64,000 nt of DNA, taken from positions 1-64,000 of the forward strand of contig NZ_JAMOIM010000016.1 of assembly GCF_026130545.1 (NCBI RefSeq). The letters run 5' to 3'. The notes beneath the pieces were generated by a model that was given only the letters and a program-made list of their open reading frames with translations, did not search any database and was not told the DNA's origin. This document shows, piece after piece, positions 47,229 through 56,203 of this stretch (its first letter is position 1; each line of letters opens with the position of its first letter). Made by a program: the position numbers and the translations under genes. Origin of the DNA: Lichenifustis flavocetrariae. Its GTDB lineage: Bacteria; Pseudomonadota; Alphaproteobacteria; Rhizobiales; Beijerinckiaceae.

Positions 47229-48151
47229 CGAGCCTGCCTACCCAAAATCGCGTCGACGGGCTGCTCGCTCTGCCGCCAACCCAGAATCCGCTGTCATCGT
47301 CGCAGGCGCGGTGGAACCATGCCGCCGTCCTGACTCGCAAACTGGGCCGCAGTCCGCTCACGATACTGGGCCTCGCGGTCGTCGTGATCCTGGTCCTAAT
47401 GGCGCTTCTCGCGCCGGCGATGACGGGCGGCGTCTCGCCCATCGCCCAGGATCTCTCGGGTCGGCTGCAGCCGCCGGGTGCTGCCCATTGGTTCGGCACC
47501 GATGAACTCGGGCGCGACATCTTCGCCCGCACGGTCTATGGCGCCCGGGCCACCTTGGCCATCGTGGCGCTCGTCGGGGTGATCGTGGTTCCCGTCGGGC
47601 TGCTCGTTGGGACATTGGCGGGCTATACGGGCGGATTTCTCGATGCCGTATTGATGCGGATCACCGATATCTTCCTCGCCTTTCCGAGCCTCGTGCTGGC
47701 GCTCGCCTTCGCGGCGGCGCTCGGGCCCGGCATCGTCAACGCCGTCATCGCCATCGCGCTGACGGCTTGGCCGCCCTATGCGCGGCTCGCGCGCGCCGAG
47801 ACCGCCTCCATCGCCCACACCGATTTTATCGCGGCCGTGGTGCTCATGGGCGCCTCGAAGTGGCGGATCCTGCTGCGGCACATCGTTCCGCTCTGCATGT
47901 CGTCCGTCATCATCCGTCTGACACTCGACATGGCCGGCATCATTCTCACCGCCGCCGGACTCGGATTCCTTGGCCTCGGCGCGCAGCCCCCGACGCCTGA
48001 ATGGGGCGCCATGGTGGCGACCGGACGCAGCGTGGTGCTTGACCAATGGTGGGTCTCGACGATCCCGGGCCTCGCCATCTTCGTGGTTAGCCTCGCGTTC
48101 AACATCCTGGGCGACGGCTTGCGCGACATCTTCGATCCAAAAAGCGCATGA
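47225..48151 (+). CDS. peptide/nickel-type ABC transporter permease (DppC-like)
   Basis: The second inner-membrane permease of the importer, 308 residues. After a hydrophilic N-terminus and one helix (LTILGLAVVVILVLMALL) it has the DppC hallmark HWFGTDELGRDIFARTVYGA, LAFPSLVLALAFAAALG, the coupling loop TDFIAAVVLMGASKWRILLR, and LGFLGLGAQPPTPEWGAM. It starts in the dppB-like stop (ATGA overlap) and ends overlapping the first ATPase gene. The frame open from 46793 is not part of the gene. Confidence 0.94.
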   Translation: MTSLPTQNRVDGLLALPPTQNPLSSSQARWNHAAVLTRKLGRSPLTILGLAVVVILVLMALLAPAMTGGVSPIAQDLSGRLQPPGAAHWFGTDELGRDIFARTVYGARATLAIVALVGVIVVPVGLLVGTLAGYTGGFLDAVLMRITDIFLAFPSLVLALAFAAALGPGIVNAVIAIALTAWPPYARLARAETASIAHTDFIAAVVLMGASKWRILLRHIVPLCMSSVIIRLTLDMAGIILTAAGLGFLGLGAQPPTPEWGAMVATGRSVVLDQWWVSTIPGLAIFVVSLAFNILGDGLRDIFDPKSA

Positions 48152-48990
48152 CAATGACGGTGCCGCTGCTCGAAGTCCGCGATCTGAGCGTAACGTTCCG
48201 GACCGAAGGCGTGGTGACTCAGGCAGTCCGGAACGTGTCTTTCGTGCTCGGCCGCGAACGGCTTGGCATCGTGGGCGAATCCGGATCGGGCAAGTCCACG
48301 ACGGGTCGGGCTGTGTTGGGATTGGTGCCCGCGCACGGCTCCGTCAGCGCAAGCCGCCTTGCCTTGAACGGCGAGGATCTGCGGCATCTGACGCAGCACC
48401 AGTGGAGCCGCTATCGCGGTCGCCGCATGGCATTGGTGATGCAGGACCCCAAGTTCTCGCTCAACCCGATCATGACGGTCGAGAAGCAGATCACAGAAGC
48501 CTGGCGCCTGCATCGCCGAACGACCGCCGCCGAGGCCCGCAAGCACGCTGCCGCGATGCTCGAGGCAGTCAGCATCGACGATCCCGAGCGTGTGTTGAGG
48601 CTCTATCCGCACCAGTTGTCCGGCGGCATGGGACAACGCGTCATGATCGCCGCGATGCTGATTGCCGAGCCCGAACTGTTGATTGCCGACGAAGCGATTT
48701 CGGCGCTCGACGTGACGGTCGGCAACGAGGTCTTGGCGATCCTCGACCGCCTCGTCGCCGAACGCGGCATGGGACTGATCTTCATCAGCCACAACCTTAC
48801 GGCTGTCGCGGGCCTCTGCGACCGCGTGGTTGTGATGTATGGCGGTCGGGTGGTGGAGGAATGCGCGGCGCGCGATCTCGCGCACGCGCGCCACCCCTAC
48901 ACCCGCGCTCTGCTCGCCGCCGCCCCAAGCCTCGATGAGCCGCGTGCGAGCCTTGCTTCGGTTGTCCGCGATCCGGCTTGGCTCACATGA
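48148..48990 (+). CDS. peptide/nickel-type ABC transporter ATPase (DppD-like)
   Basis: A 280-residue ATP-binding subunit. Walker A is GIVGESGSGKSTTGRAVLG near residue 45; the Q-loop is MALVMQDPKFSLNP; the signature is QLSGGMGQRVMIAAMLI; Walker B is LLIADEAISALDVTVG; and the H-loop is LIFISHNLTAV. LSGGM rather than LSGGQ is typical for DppD/OppD-like subunits. It is shorter than classical DppD and lacks the extended C-terminus with the iron-sulfur-type cysteines, resembling NikD-size proteins. It overlaps its neighbours by four bases on both sides. Confidence 0.94.
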   Translation: MTMTVPLLEVRDLSVTFRTEGVVTQAVRNVSFVLGRERLGIVGESGSGKSTTGRAVLGLVPAHGSVSASRLALNGEDLRHLTQHQWSRYRGRRMALVMQDPKFSLNPIMTVEKQITEAWRLHRRTTAAEARKHAAAMLEAVSIDDPERVLRLYPHQLSGGMGQRVMIAAMLIAEPELLIADEAISALDVTVGNEVLAILDRLVAERGMGLIFISHNLTAVAGLCDRVVVMYGGRVVEECAARDLAHARHPYTRALLAAAPSLDEPRASLASVVRDPAWLT

Positions 48991-49784
48991 ACCCGCCGAT
49001 GATCGCTGTCCAGAACCTCTCCGTGAGCTTCAAAGGCCCGCACGGACCCGTTTCGGCCGTCCGAGACCTCTCCTTCGCGGTTGAGCCAGGGGAGACGTTC
49101 GGCATCGTCGGAGAATCCGGCTCGGGCAAGTCGACCGTCCTGCGCGCCATTGCGGGTCTTGTGGCCGCGAGTGGAGGCCACATCAGGATGGCGGGTGAAG
49201 CGCTCGGCTTGCGGCGCACCAAGGCGCAGCGCAGCGCCATGCAGATGGTTTTTCAGGACCCCTATGCGTCTCTCCATCCCCGGCATACGGTCGACCGCGC
49301 GCTGCAGGAGCCTCTCGCCATCCACGCAATCGCCGAACCCGAGCGGCTCATCACTACGGCGATGGCGGACGTCGATCTCGACCCGGCGTTGCGGTTTCGT
49401 TATCCGCACCAGCTTTCGGGCGGGCAGCGCCAACGCGTCGCCATTGCCCGCGCTCTCATCCTGTCGCCGAAACTCCTGCTGCTCGACGAGCCGACCTCGG
49501 CGCTCGACGTGTCGGTCCAGGCCGAGGTGCTGAACCTGTTCCAGACCATCCGCTCGACGCGCGCCCTGACGAGCCTTCTTGTCAGCCACGATCTCGCCGT
49601 CGTGGCGCACCTATGCGAACGTGTCGCCGTGATGCAGCGTGGCACCCTCGTCGAAGTGCTGACCGCCGAAGCCCTGCGGCGTGGTGAGGCGCGGCACCCC
49701 TATACGCACACGCTCCTGGCCGCGAGCCGGGGATACCGACGTGTCGGCAGCCCGCATGAGGGCATGCCGCTTGCACCGTCCTAA
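48987..49784 (+). CDS. peptide/nickel-type ABC transporter ATPase (DppF-like)
   Basis: The second ATPase of the importer, 265 residues. Walker A is [19 protein letters not shown], the Q-loop MQMVFQDPYASLHPRH, the signature HQLSGGQRQRVAIARALI, Walker B LLLLDEPTSALDVSVQ and the H-loop LLVSHDLAVV. The ATG used here overlaps the upstream stop (ATGA) and is preferred over a TTG three codons earlier. The short length matches the preceding ATPase. The gene for the binding protein follows after 42 bp with its own strong ribosome site. Confidence 0.94.
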   Translation: MNPPMIAVQNLSVSFKGPHGPVSAVRDLSFAVEPGETFGIVGESGSGKSTVLRAIAGLVAASGGHIRMAGEALGLRRTKAQRSAMQMVFQDPYASLHPRHTVDRALQEPLAIHAIAEPERLITTAMADVDLDPALRFRYPHQLSGGQRQRVAIARALILSPKLLLLDEPTSALDVSVQAEVLNLFQTIRSTRALTSLLVSHDLAVVAHLCERVAVMQRGTLVEVLTAEALRRGEARHPYTHTLLAASRGYRRVGSPHEGMPLAPS

Positions 49785-49826
49785 TAGGATCCGGCGCTCT
49801 GACGCCGCATCGATGAGGAGAAATCT

Positions 49827-51425
49827 ATGTCGGATCGGTTGAAGCTTAGGGCCTTAACGGGTCTCGCACTGGGGGCGCTGCTAGCCGCCCCTTCCATGGC
49901 TCATGCCACGACGCCGGCCGACACGCTGGTGATGGCGAAGAACATCGACGACATGATCAGTCTCGATCCGGCCGAATGTTATGAACTGACCGGCGTCGAG
50001 GTGGACGCCAACATCTATGACCGATTGGTGCGCAATGACCCCAAGGACGCAACGAAGCTCGTCGGCGGCGTGGCGGACAGCTGGACCGTAAGCCCCGACG
50101 GCAAGACCATGACGTTCAAGCTGCATCCGGGGCTCACCTTCACGTCCGGCAAGCCGGTTACGGCCGAGGATGCAGCCTTCTCGCTCAGCCGCGTCATCAA
50201 GCTCGACAAATCGCCGGCCTTTCTGATCTCGCAACTGGGCTGGACCAAGGACAACGTCGATCAGATGGTGAAAGCGGTCGACCCCGCGACCCTGCAGATC
50301 ACGATCGGGCCGAATTATGCCTCGACGCTGGTGTTGGCCCTGATGTCCTCCATCGTCGGCTCGGTCGTCGAGAAGGCCGTCGCCATGGAACATGACCAGG
50401 GTGGCGACCTCGGGAACGCCTGGCTGAAGACGCATTCGGCCGGGTCCGGACCCTTTGCACTGAAGAGCTGGAAGGCCAACGAGAGCGTGGTGCTCGATGC
50501 CAACCCGACCTACCGCGAAGGCGCGCCACCCTTGAAGCGGGTGATCATCCGCCATGTGCCCGAACCGGCCGCGCAGCGGCTTCTCATCGAGAAGGGCGAT
50601 GCCGATGTCGCCCGCGATCTTTCGCCGGACCTCGTCGCGGCCGTCGCGGGCAACAAAGACATCAAGATCGTGGCCTCGCCTCAGGCGGCCCTTCACTATG
50701 TTGGCATCAACGTGAAGGCCGCGCCGCTCAACAATCCGAAGGTGCGGCTCGCCCTCCACTATCTGGTGGACTATCAGGGAATGGCGGACTCGTTCCTCAA
50801 GGGACAGTTCCAGGTCCATCAGACCTTCTGGCCCTCGGGCTTCTGGGCCGCGCTCGACAAGAATCCCTTCACGTTCGATCCTGCCAAGGCCAAGCAATTG
50901 CTGACGGAAGCGGGCTATCCGAACGGTTTCGACATCACGCTCGATGCCTCGAATTCATCACCCTACATGACGATGGCACAAGCCATTCAATCCAGCATGG
51001 CTCAGGGCGGCGTCAAAGTCACAATCCTGCCTGGCGAGCAGAAGTCGGTGATCACCAAGTTCCGGGCGCGACAGCACCAGCTCCTGCTGATCTACTGGGG
51101 ACCGGATTACATGGACCCGCATTCCAACGCCGACAGCTTCGCCCGCAACACCGACAATTCGGACACTCCGGCGACCAAGCCCCTCGCTTGGCGCAATTCC
51201 TGGCTCATTCCCGAGATCAGCAAGCGCACCGAAGCCGCCGTGGAAGAACGGGATGGGGTCAAGCGCGAGGCCATGTACAAGGATCTCCAGCAGACGCTGC
51301 TGGACGACAGCCCCTTCATCATCATGTTCCAGGAGGTGAAGCAGACGGCCGAGCGCAGCAATCTGCAGAACTTCATCGTCGGGCCGACGCAGGACGTGGT
51401 CTATTACGGTTACGCCAAGAAGTAG
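49827..51425 (+). CDS. peptide-type ABC transporter substrate-binding protein (SBP_bac_5)
   Basis: A 532-residue periplasmic binding protein with a Sec signal peptide at residues 1-27 (LTGLALGALLAAPSMAHA). The family region LVGGVADSWTVSPDGKTMTF is followed by FKLHPGLTFTSGKPVTAEDA, then WLKTHSAGSGPFALKSWKAN and the C-terminal AAVEERDGVKREAMYKDLQQ segment. GATGAGGAG lies 6-14 nt upstream, a strong ribosome site that would give the excess of binding protein usual for importers. Location last in the operon is less common than first. Ligand unknown: oligopeptide, gamma-glutamyl compound, amide or metal complex are all possible. Confidence 0.94.
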   Translation: MSDRLKLRALTGLALGALLAAPSMAHATTPADTLVMAKNIDDMISLDPAECYELTGVEVDANIYDRLVRNDPKDATKLVGGVADSWTVSPDGKTMTFKLHPGLTFTSGKPVTAEDAAFSLSRVIKLDKSPAFLISQLGWTKDNVDQMVKAVDPATLQITIGPNYASTLVLALMSSIVGSVVEKAVAMEHDQGGDLGNAWLKTHSAGSGPFALKSWKANESVVLDANPTYREGAPPLKRVIIRHVPEPAAQRLLIEKGDADVARDLSPDLVAAVAGNKDIKIVASPQAALHYVGINVKAAPLNNPKVRLALHYLVDYQGMADSFLKGQFQVHQTFWPSGFWAALDKNPFTFDPAKAKQLLTEAGYPNGFDITLDASNSSPYMTMAQAIQSSMAQGGVKVTILPGEQKSVITKFRARQHQLLLIYWGPDYMDPHSNADSFARNTDNSDTPATKPLAWRNSWLIPEISKRTEAAVEERDGVKREAMYKDLQQTLLDDSPFIIMFQEVKQTAERSNLQNFIVGPTQDVVYYGYAKK

Positions 51426-51471
51426 CCCAAAGGGGCGTTTCGTCGCTGGGCTCGAAACGAGGGCCGACACT

Positions 51472-51500
51472 CAGGAGGAGGAGGATGTCTCCTCCTCCTG
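51472..51500 (+). terminator. perfect 12-bp purine/pyrimidine stem-loop after the importer operon
   Basis: CAGGAGGAGGAG (51472-51483) pairs perfectly with CTCCTCCTCCTG (51489-51500) around the loop GATGT, 47 bp after the last gene of the operon. No T-run follows. The 5' arm is a tandem Shine-Dalgarno-like tract and the loop holds an ATG that opens the mini-frame MSPPPGGS (51485-51511), so a translational function cannot be excluded. Confidence 0.65.
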
Positions 51501-51788
51501 GGGGATCTTGATGGCCGGCCCTGAGGTGGTCACGATCCCTAGATCTTTCGCCTTCCAAAGGTTTGTGACGGTCCAGATCAATGCCGGCGGTGGGGCGCTG
51601 CGACCCTTCACGGTCAGTGGGAGGCAGCGGAGTTGCCGTGGCAACGCCTACAACGCTCTGGACATGGATCGCCATGCTTTGCTCGCGATGACGGAGAACC
51701 GAGCGATAGCAATGCGATCCAGCTCCAGATCGCGCGAAAGCTAGAGTCCCGGCACGTCTCGCTACAGACAGCCGAAAACCCGATCAGC
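51501..51788. other. intergenic region between two convergent importer operons, with repeat-like sequence
   Basis: No gene is supported. On the minus strand, around 51610-51710, the text reads like the dispersed element with the core CATCGCGAGCAAAGCATGGC and CGATCCATGTCC that I recall from many bacterial genomes, here degenerate. A short plus-strand frame (MAGPEVVTIPRS) begins at 51511 but its composition follows this repeat. Confidence 0.4.
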
Positions 51789-52658
51789 TCAAGCCGGCGA
51801 GGTGAGCTGGGGCAAACCAAGCCCCTCGATCACGTCGTCTTCGAGCGTGTCCTCCTGCTCCACCTTCAACCGCCGCTCCGATTGGCGGCGCTTGACCTCA
51901 TAGAGGATGACGCCGACCACCGTGATCAGCACCATGATGAGGGCGAGCGCATTGATCTTCGGTGTGATGCCGGCCCTGACTTGGGAAAAGACGTACACCG
52001 TTAATGTCGAGGAATTGCCGCCGGTGAACAGCGTGACGTTGAAGTTCTCCACCGACTGAAAGAACGCGATCACGGCCGCCGCACCAAACGCGGGATAGAG
52101 ATGCGGAACGACAATGCGCCGCATCACCTGGGCGTGCGACGCGCCAAGATCGAGCGCCGCTTCCTCAAGCGAGGCATCTAGGCTCTGCAGCCGCGCGAGC
52201 ACGAGAAGCATCGCATAGGCGCTGATGAACGAGGATTGGCCGAGCACGGACAGATGGAGGCCGGCCGGCACCGAGAGCTTGTTCCAAAACAGAATCGTCG
52301 AGATGCCGATCACCGCTCCCGGGGTCAGGATGGGCGCGACCATCAAGCCATAAAGTGTCGACCGCATCCGCGACTGAACACTGTTGATGAGCAGCGCGGC
52401 GGCTGTTCCGATCGGAACGGACAGGACCACGACCGCAACAGCGACCAGTACAGTGTTGAGCAGCGCGCGCCACATCTGCTGGTCCGACCAAAGTTCACCG
52501 AACCATCGCCCCGTCAGTCCAACCCAAGGGTAAATCGACGGAAATCGCGAATTATTCACGGCCGCGCCACCCATGACGACGAGGGGGGCGAGCAAATAGA
52601 CGATGAAGAGCACCATATAGGCGGTGATGATCAATCGTCCGAGGCTGAAGGGTCTCAT
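51789..52658 (-). CDS. spermidine/putrescine-type ABC transporter permease (PotC-like)
   Basis: A 289-residue inner-membrane permease with about six helices. It has the coupling loop ASLEEAALDLGASHAQVMRR and the family pattern GRWFGELWSDQQMWRALLNT near the N-terminus. It follows the PotB-like gene by 6 bp and is last in the minus-strand operon (binding protein, ATPase, permease, permease). Substrate class, polyamine or a related cation, is inferred from family. Confidence 0.92.
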   Translation of the reverse strand: MRPFSLGRLIITAYMVLFIVYLLAPLVVMGGAAVNNSRFPSIYPWVGLTGRWFGELWSDQQMWRALLNTVLVAVAVVVLSVPIGTAAALLINSVQSRMRSTLYGLMVAPILTPGAVIGISTILFWNKLSVPAGLHLSVLGQSSFISAYAMLLVLARLQSLDASLEEAALDLGASHAQVMRRIVVPHLYPAFGAAAVIAFFQSVENFNVTLFTGGNSSTLTVYVFSQVRAGITPKINALALIMVLITVVGVILYEVKRRQSERRLKVEQEDTLEDDVIEGLGLPQLTSPA

Positions 52659-52664
52659 TCTACC

Positions 52665-53549
52665 TCACCGGGCGATATCGACGAGGCGGACGTTGAGCAT
52701 CCGCATCATGAGGCTGACGAAGACGGTGCAGAGCACGAGCAGGAGAAAGGCGTAGGCCGAACCCGTGTTCCAATCGACCGACTCGAAAAACCATTGCTGA
52801 ATGATTTCGGTGAACCAGCGCGACGTGGTCGAGCCTAGAATGCTGGGGACCAGGATCGAGCCCGCCGACAGCATGAACACCATGATGCAGCCGGAGCCGA
52901 TGCCTGGTTTCGCATGCGGAATCACCACGCGCCAATGGATGCGCCACAACGGAGCCCCAAGATCCTGCGCGGCCTCGATCTGGTTGGTGTCGAGCGACTG
53001 GATCGCATTATAGATCGGGAACACCATGAACAGCACATAGGTGTAGACGAGGCCGATCAGGACCCCGTTGAACCCTGTGCGCCACCGGATGCCCTTGTCG
53101 ATCAGACCGAGACCGTGCAGCGCGGCATTCAGCGGTCCCTGATAGGCCAGGATGATCGACCAGGCGAAGGAGCGAAGCACCTCGCTGACCCAGAGCGGGA
53201 TCAGGAGCAGCAGAAACCAAGTGCCCGCGTTGCGCGGCGTTGAGACTTTTGCCAGGAAGTACGCCAGCGGGTAGGCGAGAACGAGGCAGATCAGCGTGAC
53301 GACACTGCTGTAGAAGACCGTCAGACCAAAGATCTGCAGATGGATCGGACTGGTGAAGAAGGTTGCATAATTGGCAAGCGTGTAATGGTCGTTCGGGCCG
53401 CCCATCTGGTCGACCGGAATGTAGGGCCGGAACGAGAATTCAAGCAGGATGAGATTTGGCAGGATCACCATCGCAAGCAGCCAGAAGGCCGTGAGCGCGA
53501 TGATGATCCCCGTTAACGCACCGCCATAGCGCTGGACGAGAGCTGTCAC
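52665..53549 (-). CDS. spermidine/putrescine-type ABC transporter permease (PotB-like)
   Basis: A 294-residue permease with about six helices and the PotB pattern: FSFRPYIPVDQMGGPNDHYT after the first helix, LLLLIPLWVSEVLRSFAW, and the coupling loop QIEAAQDLGAPLWRIHWR. Its start overlaps the ATPase stop (ATGA, 53546-53549). Together with the PotC-like protein it forms the heterodimeric channel. Confidence 0.93.
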   Translation of the reverse strand: MTALVQRYGGALTGIIIALTAFWLLAMVILPNLILLEFSFRPYIPVDQMGGPNDHYTLANYATFFTSPIHLQIFGLTVFYSSVVTLICLVLAYPLAYFLAKVSTPRNAGTWFLLLLIPLWVSEVLRSFAWSIILAYQGPLNAALHGLGLIDKGIRWRTGFNGVLIGLVYTYVLFMVFPIYNAIQSLDTNQIEAAQDLGAPLWRIHWRVVIPHAKPGIGSGCIMVFMLSAGSILVPSILGSTTSRWFTEIIQQWFFESVDWNTGSAYAFLLLVLCTVFVSLMMRMLNVRLVDIAR

Positions 53550-54631
53550 GGCCGCGCTCCGGCATCGGCCAGCACGACGGCATGTTCCGGTGAAAAGGTT
53601 AGTCCGCGCTGATCGCCCACGGCCGGAACAGAGGCATCCCGGTCGTTGCGCATCTGCACGATATGCGCGTGGCCGCCAGCGTCGTGACCGTGAATGTTGA
53701 TAAAGCTCCCCTCGAAGGCGACTTCACTGATGCGCAGTGGAACATTGTTGTCGCCCTCCACCGCATCGGTCAGCCGGGCGTTCTCGGGCCGCACATAGAG
53801 TTTGGCCGTCGATCCGACCTGAATGCCGGGACCCAGGCGAGCCAGAAAGAGGCCTGCGGGCGTGTGGAAGCGGGCCATGCCGTTCTCGAGCCCGACGACC
53901 TTGCCGGGAACGCGGTTGTTTTCGCCCACGAACGACGCCACGAAGCCATTGGCGGGCTGGTTGTAGATATCGGCCGGGGTGCCGACCTGCTGCAGCACGC
54001 CCGCCGACATCACGGCGACACGATCGGACATGGCCAAAGCTTCGCCCTGATCGTGGGTGATGTAGACAAAGGTCACATCAGTCCGCTTCTGGATCGCGCG
54101 CAATTCACTGCGCATATGCTGCCGCAGCTTAAGATCGAGCGCCGACAAGGGCTCGTCGAGCAGCATGACCTTGGGCTCGACCGCGAGCGCACGGGCGATC
54201 GCGACACGCTGCTTCTGCCCCCCCGACAATTGGCTGATGCGTTTGTCGCCCGAACCCACAAGGTCGACGACGCGCAGGAGCTCCTCGGCGCGGGCCTTTC
54301 GCTTGTCCTTCGAGACGCCACGGACTTCCAGCCCGAAGGCGATGTTCTCCCATACGGTCATAAGGGGAAAAAGGGCGAGATTCTGGAAGATCAGCGCCGT
54401 CGGGCGTTTGTTCGGCCCGATGCCGCGCATGTTCTGGCCACCGATCTTGATCTCGCCCGAGGTCGGTTCGATGAAGCCCGAAATCATCCGCAGAATCGTG
54501 GTCTTGCCACACCCTGACGGCCCTAGAAACGAAAAGAATTCGCCGGCCCTGATGGTCAGGTCGACATCGTCGACAGCCCGGAAGGCGCCGAAATCGACGC
54601 AGACATGAGAAAGTTGAACGTCTTCGCTCAT
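53546..54631 (-). CDS. spermidine/putrescine-type ABC transporter ATPase (PotA-like)
   Basis: A 361-residue ATPase. Walker A is LGPSGCGKTTILRMISGFI, the Q-loop PTALIFQNLALFPLMTV, the signature ISQLSGGQKQRVAIARALA, Walker B VMLLDEPLSALDLKLRQ and the H-loop FVYITHDQGEAL. A C-terminal TOBE-type regulatory domain (about residues 270-350) is typical of PotA. The gene is followed by an overlapping PotB-like permease and preceded by a binding-protein gene 127 bp upstream. Confidence 0.94.
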   Translation of the reverse strand: MSEDVQLSHVCVDFGAFRAVDDVDLTIRAGEFFSFLGPSGCGKTTILRMISGFIEPTSGEIKIGGQNMRGIGPNKRPTALIFQNLALFPLMTVWENIAFGLEVRGVSKDKRKARAEELLRVVDLVGSGDKRISQLSGGQKQRVAIARALAVEPKVMLLDEPLSALDLKLRQHMRSELRAIQKRTDVTFVYITHDQGEALAMSDRVAVMSAGVLQQVGTPADIYNQPANGFVASFVGENNRVPGKVVGLENGMARFHTPAGLFLARLGPGIQVGSTAKLYVRPENARLTDAVEGDNNVPLRISEVAFEGSFINIHGHDAGGHAHIVQMRNDRDASVPAVGDQRGLTFSPEHAVVLADAGARP

Positions 54632-54758
54632 TCGCCTCCTACGCGCACATCGAACTCATCCTGCGGTGTCGAGATCAATCGACCCGAGGATCGGAGAGAC
54701 AACGGATGCCGTCTCTCCCTTGCACTATGCATGGCGGATGCCATGCACGAAGCTGCGT

Positions 54759-55901
54759 TCAGGCGGCTTTGTATTTGTCCGCATACTCGCCGCGAAGCTT
54801 CAGGAACCAGGAATCCTGGGCCGGCCACCACCACATCTTGGCCAGAGCATCGCCGGGGTAGGCGGCCTTGTAGAAGGCCGCGACCTTCGGATCGAGCAAG
54901 GCAGCTGCGCCTTTGCCGGTTGGATTGGCCGAGAATGCCGTCGCATTGAGCGCGGAGCCTTGAGCGGTCGAGACGAAATTGGCAAATTCCGCCGCCTGCT
55001 CGAGGTTCGCCGCATTTTTCATCAGAAAATATCCCTGCATCCAGCCGAATGCGCCTTCCTTGGGCGACACATAGGCGAAAGGCAGACCGTCCTTGCCAAG
55101 GTTGTAGCCGGTGGAATCCCAGCACAGGCCGAGTGTGCAGCCATTCGTGCGGAACGCCGCCTGGGCGTCGTTTTCACCATTCCAGAATTGGGCGACATTC
55201 GGCTTGGCCTTGATGGCCGCAGCCAGGACGATGTCCCAGATCTGCTTCATCGTGGCCTCATCCTTGTAGCTGTCGAGGAAGGGCTTCGGCAGTTTGCCTT
55301 GCTCGTCGAGCACGCGACCCATCGCGGCGAGAGCCGAATGGCCACGCACAACGACCTTGCCCTCGAATTTGGGGTCGAAGAGCGACGCCAGCGTGGTGTC
55401 CGGGTAATCCATCGGCGCATCGGCGGTCGAATGGACCAGCGCTTCCGTACCCCAGACGCTCGGCAGGTAGTAACGCTTCCCGCCAACCTCCGCCGCGGCG
55501 CCGGCCGCGCCCGACACGAAGGCCGGGTCGTAGTTGTCGAGCTTGATCTTGGTCAGATCCCAGGGTTGAACGATGCCGTTCGACACCCAGGCCGGCACAC
55601 GATCGAGCGTCGGCTCGACGAAATCGACGCCCCCCGTCTGCAGCGCGACCTTGCATTTCGCATACATCGTATCCTGGTCGGGCTGATCCAGGAAGTTCAC
55701 CTTGATGCCGGTCTGTTTCGTGAAAGCGGCGAAAAGATCGTCGAACTTGTAGCCCGACCATCCCATGAAATTGACTTCGCCGGACGAGGCCCGCGCTTTG
55801 GCGGAAATCAGGGCAGGCGCGCTGAGAGCGCCAAGGCCGACGGCGGCCGTCTTCAGCAGCACACGCCTGTTCAGCCCTTTGTGTTGATCATCGTCACGCA
55901 T
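54759..55901 (-). CDS. extracellular solute-binding protein, spermidine/putrescine type, Tat-exported
   Basis: A 380-residue periplasmic binding protein for the downstream PotABC-like importer. The N-terminus MRDDDQHKGLNRRVLLKTAA has a twin-arginine motif followed by a hydrophobic segment ending near SAKARA, so export of a folded protein by Tat is predicted. The mature part shows the PotD/PotF-like strands VNFMGWSGYKFDDLFAAF and VDFVEPTLDRVPAWVSNG. GGGAG lies about 12 nt upstream of the chosen ATG; 17 more residues to 55952 would obscure the Tat signal. Ligand not determinable. Confidence 0.92.
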   Translation of the reverse strand: MRDDDQHKGLNRRVLLKTAAVGLGALSAPALISAKARASSGEVNFMGWSGYKFDDLFAAFTKQTGIKVNFLDQPDQDTMYAKCKVALQTGGVDFVEPTLDRVPAWVSNGIVQPWDLTKIKLDNYDPAFVSGAAGAAAEVGGKRYYLPSVWGTEALVHSTADAPMDYPDTTLASLFDPKFEGKVVVRGHSALAAMGRVLDEQGKLPKPFLDSYKDEATMKQIWDIVLAAAIKAKPNVAQFWNGENDAQAAFRTNGCTLGLCWDSTGYNLGKDGLPFAYVSPKEGAFGWMQGYFLMKNAANLEQAAEFANFVSTAQGSALNATAFSANPTGKGAAALLDPKVAAFYKAAYPGDALAKMWWWPAQDSWFLKLRGEYADKYKAA

Positions 55902-56203
55902 GAATGAAGCTCCCAAGCCTTTCGATCCGGCCCACCGATATGAGCCGGCCAAATGTGCGCCGCAGTCGAAGCTTGCAGCCGGCGGTTGCGATCAAGCGTT
56001 CGTCAGGCTCGCGTCGTTTGAACCGGCATCATCGATCGGCGTTCACATCCATGCAAGACTTATGCGCATTGAACAGGGCGCGCTGTCTCCGTGACGGTTG
56101 GAGAGGTCTCCTGCGTGATCCCTGGCTCCGGCCGGGCATTTTGAGGCAATCGACTTGGCCGTGCATCTGGTCCGTCGATCGAGAGGAAACTCCAACCCGC
56201 CCC
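55902..56203. other. 302-bp upstream region of the Pot-type operon
   Basis: No gene is supported. It should contain the promoter for the minus-strand binding-protein gene, but no convincing sigma-70 or sigma-54 elements stand out. A 12-bp dyad GGAGA-GG-TCTCC lies near 56099-56110. The apaG stop borders it on the right, without a T-rich terminator. Confidence 0.4.
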
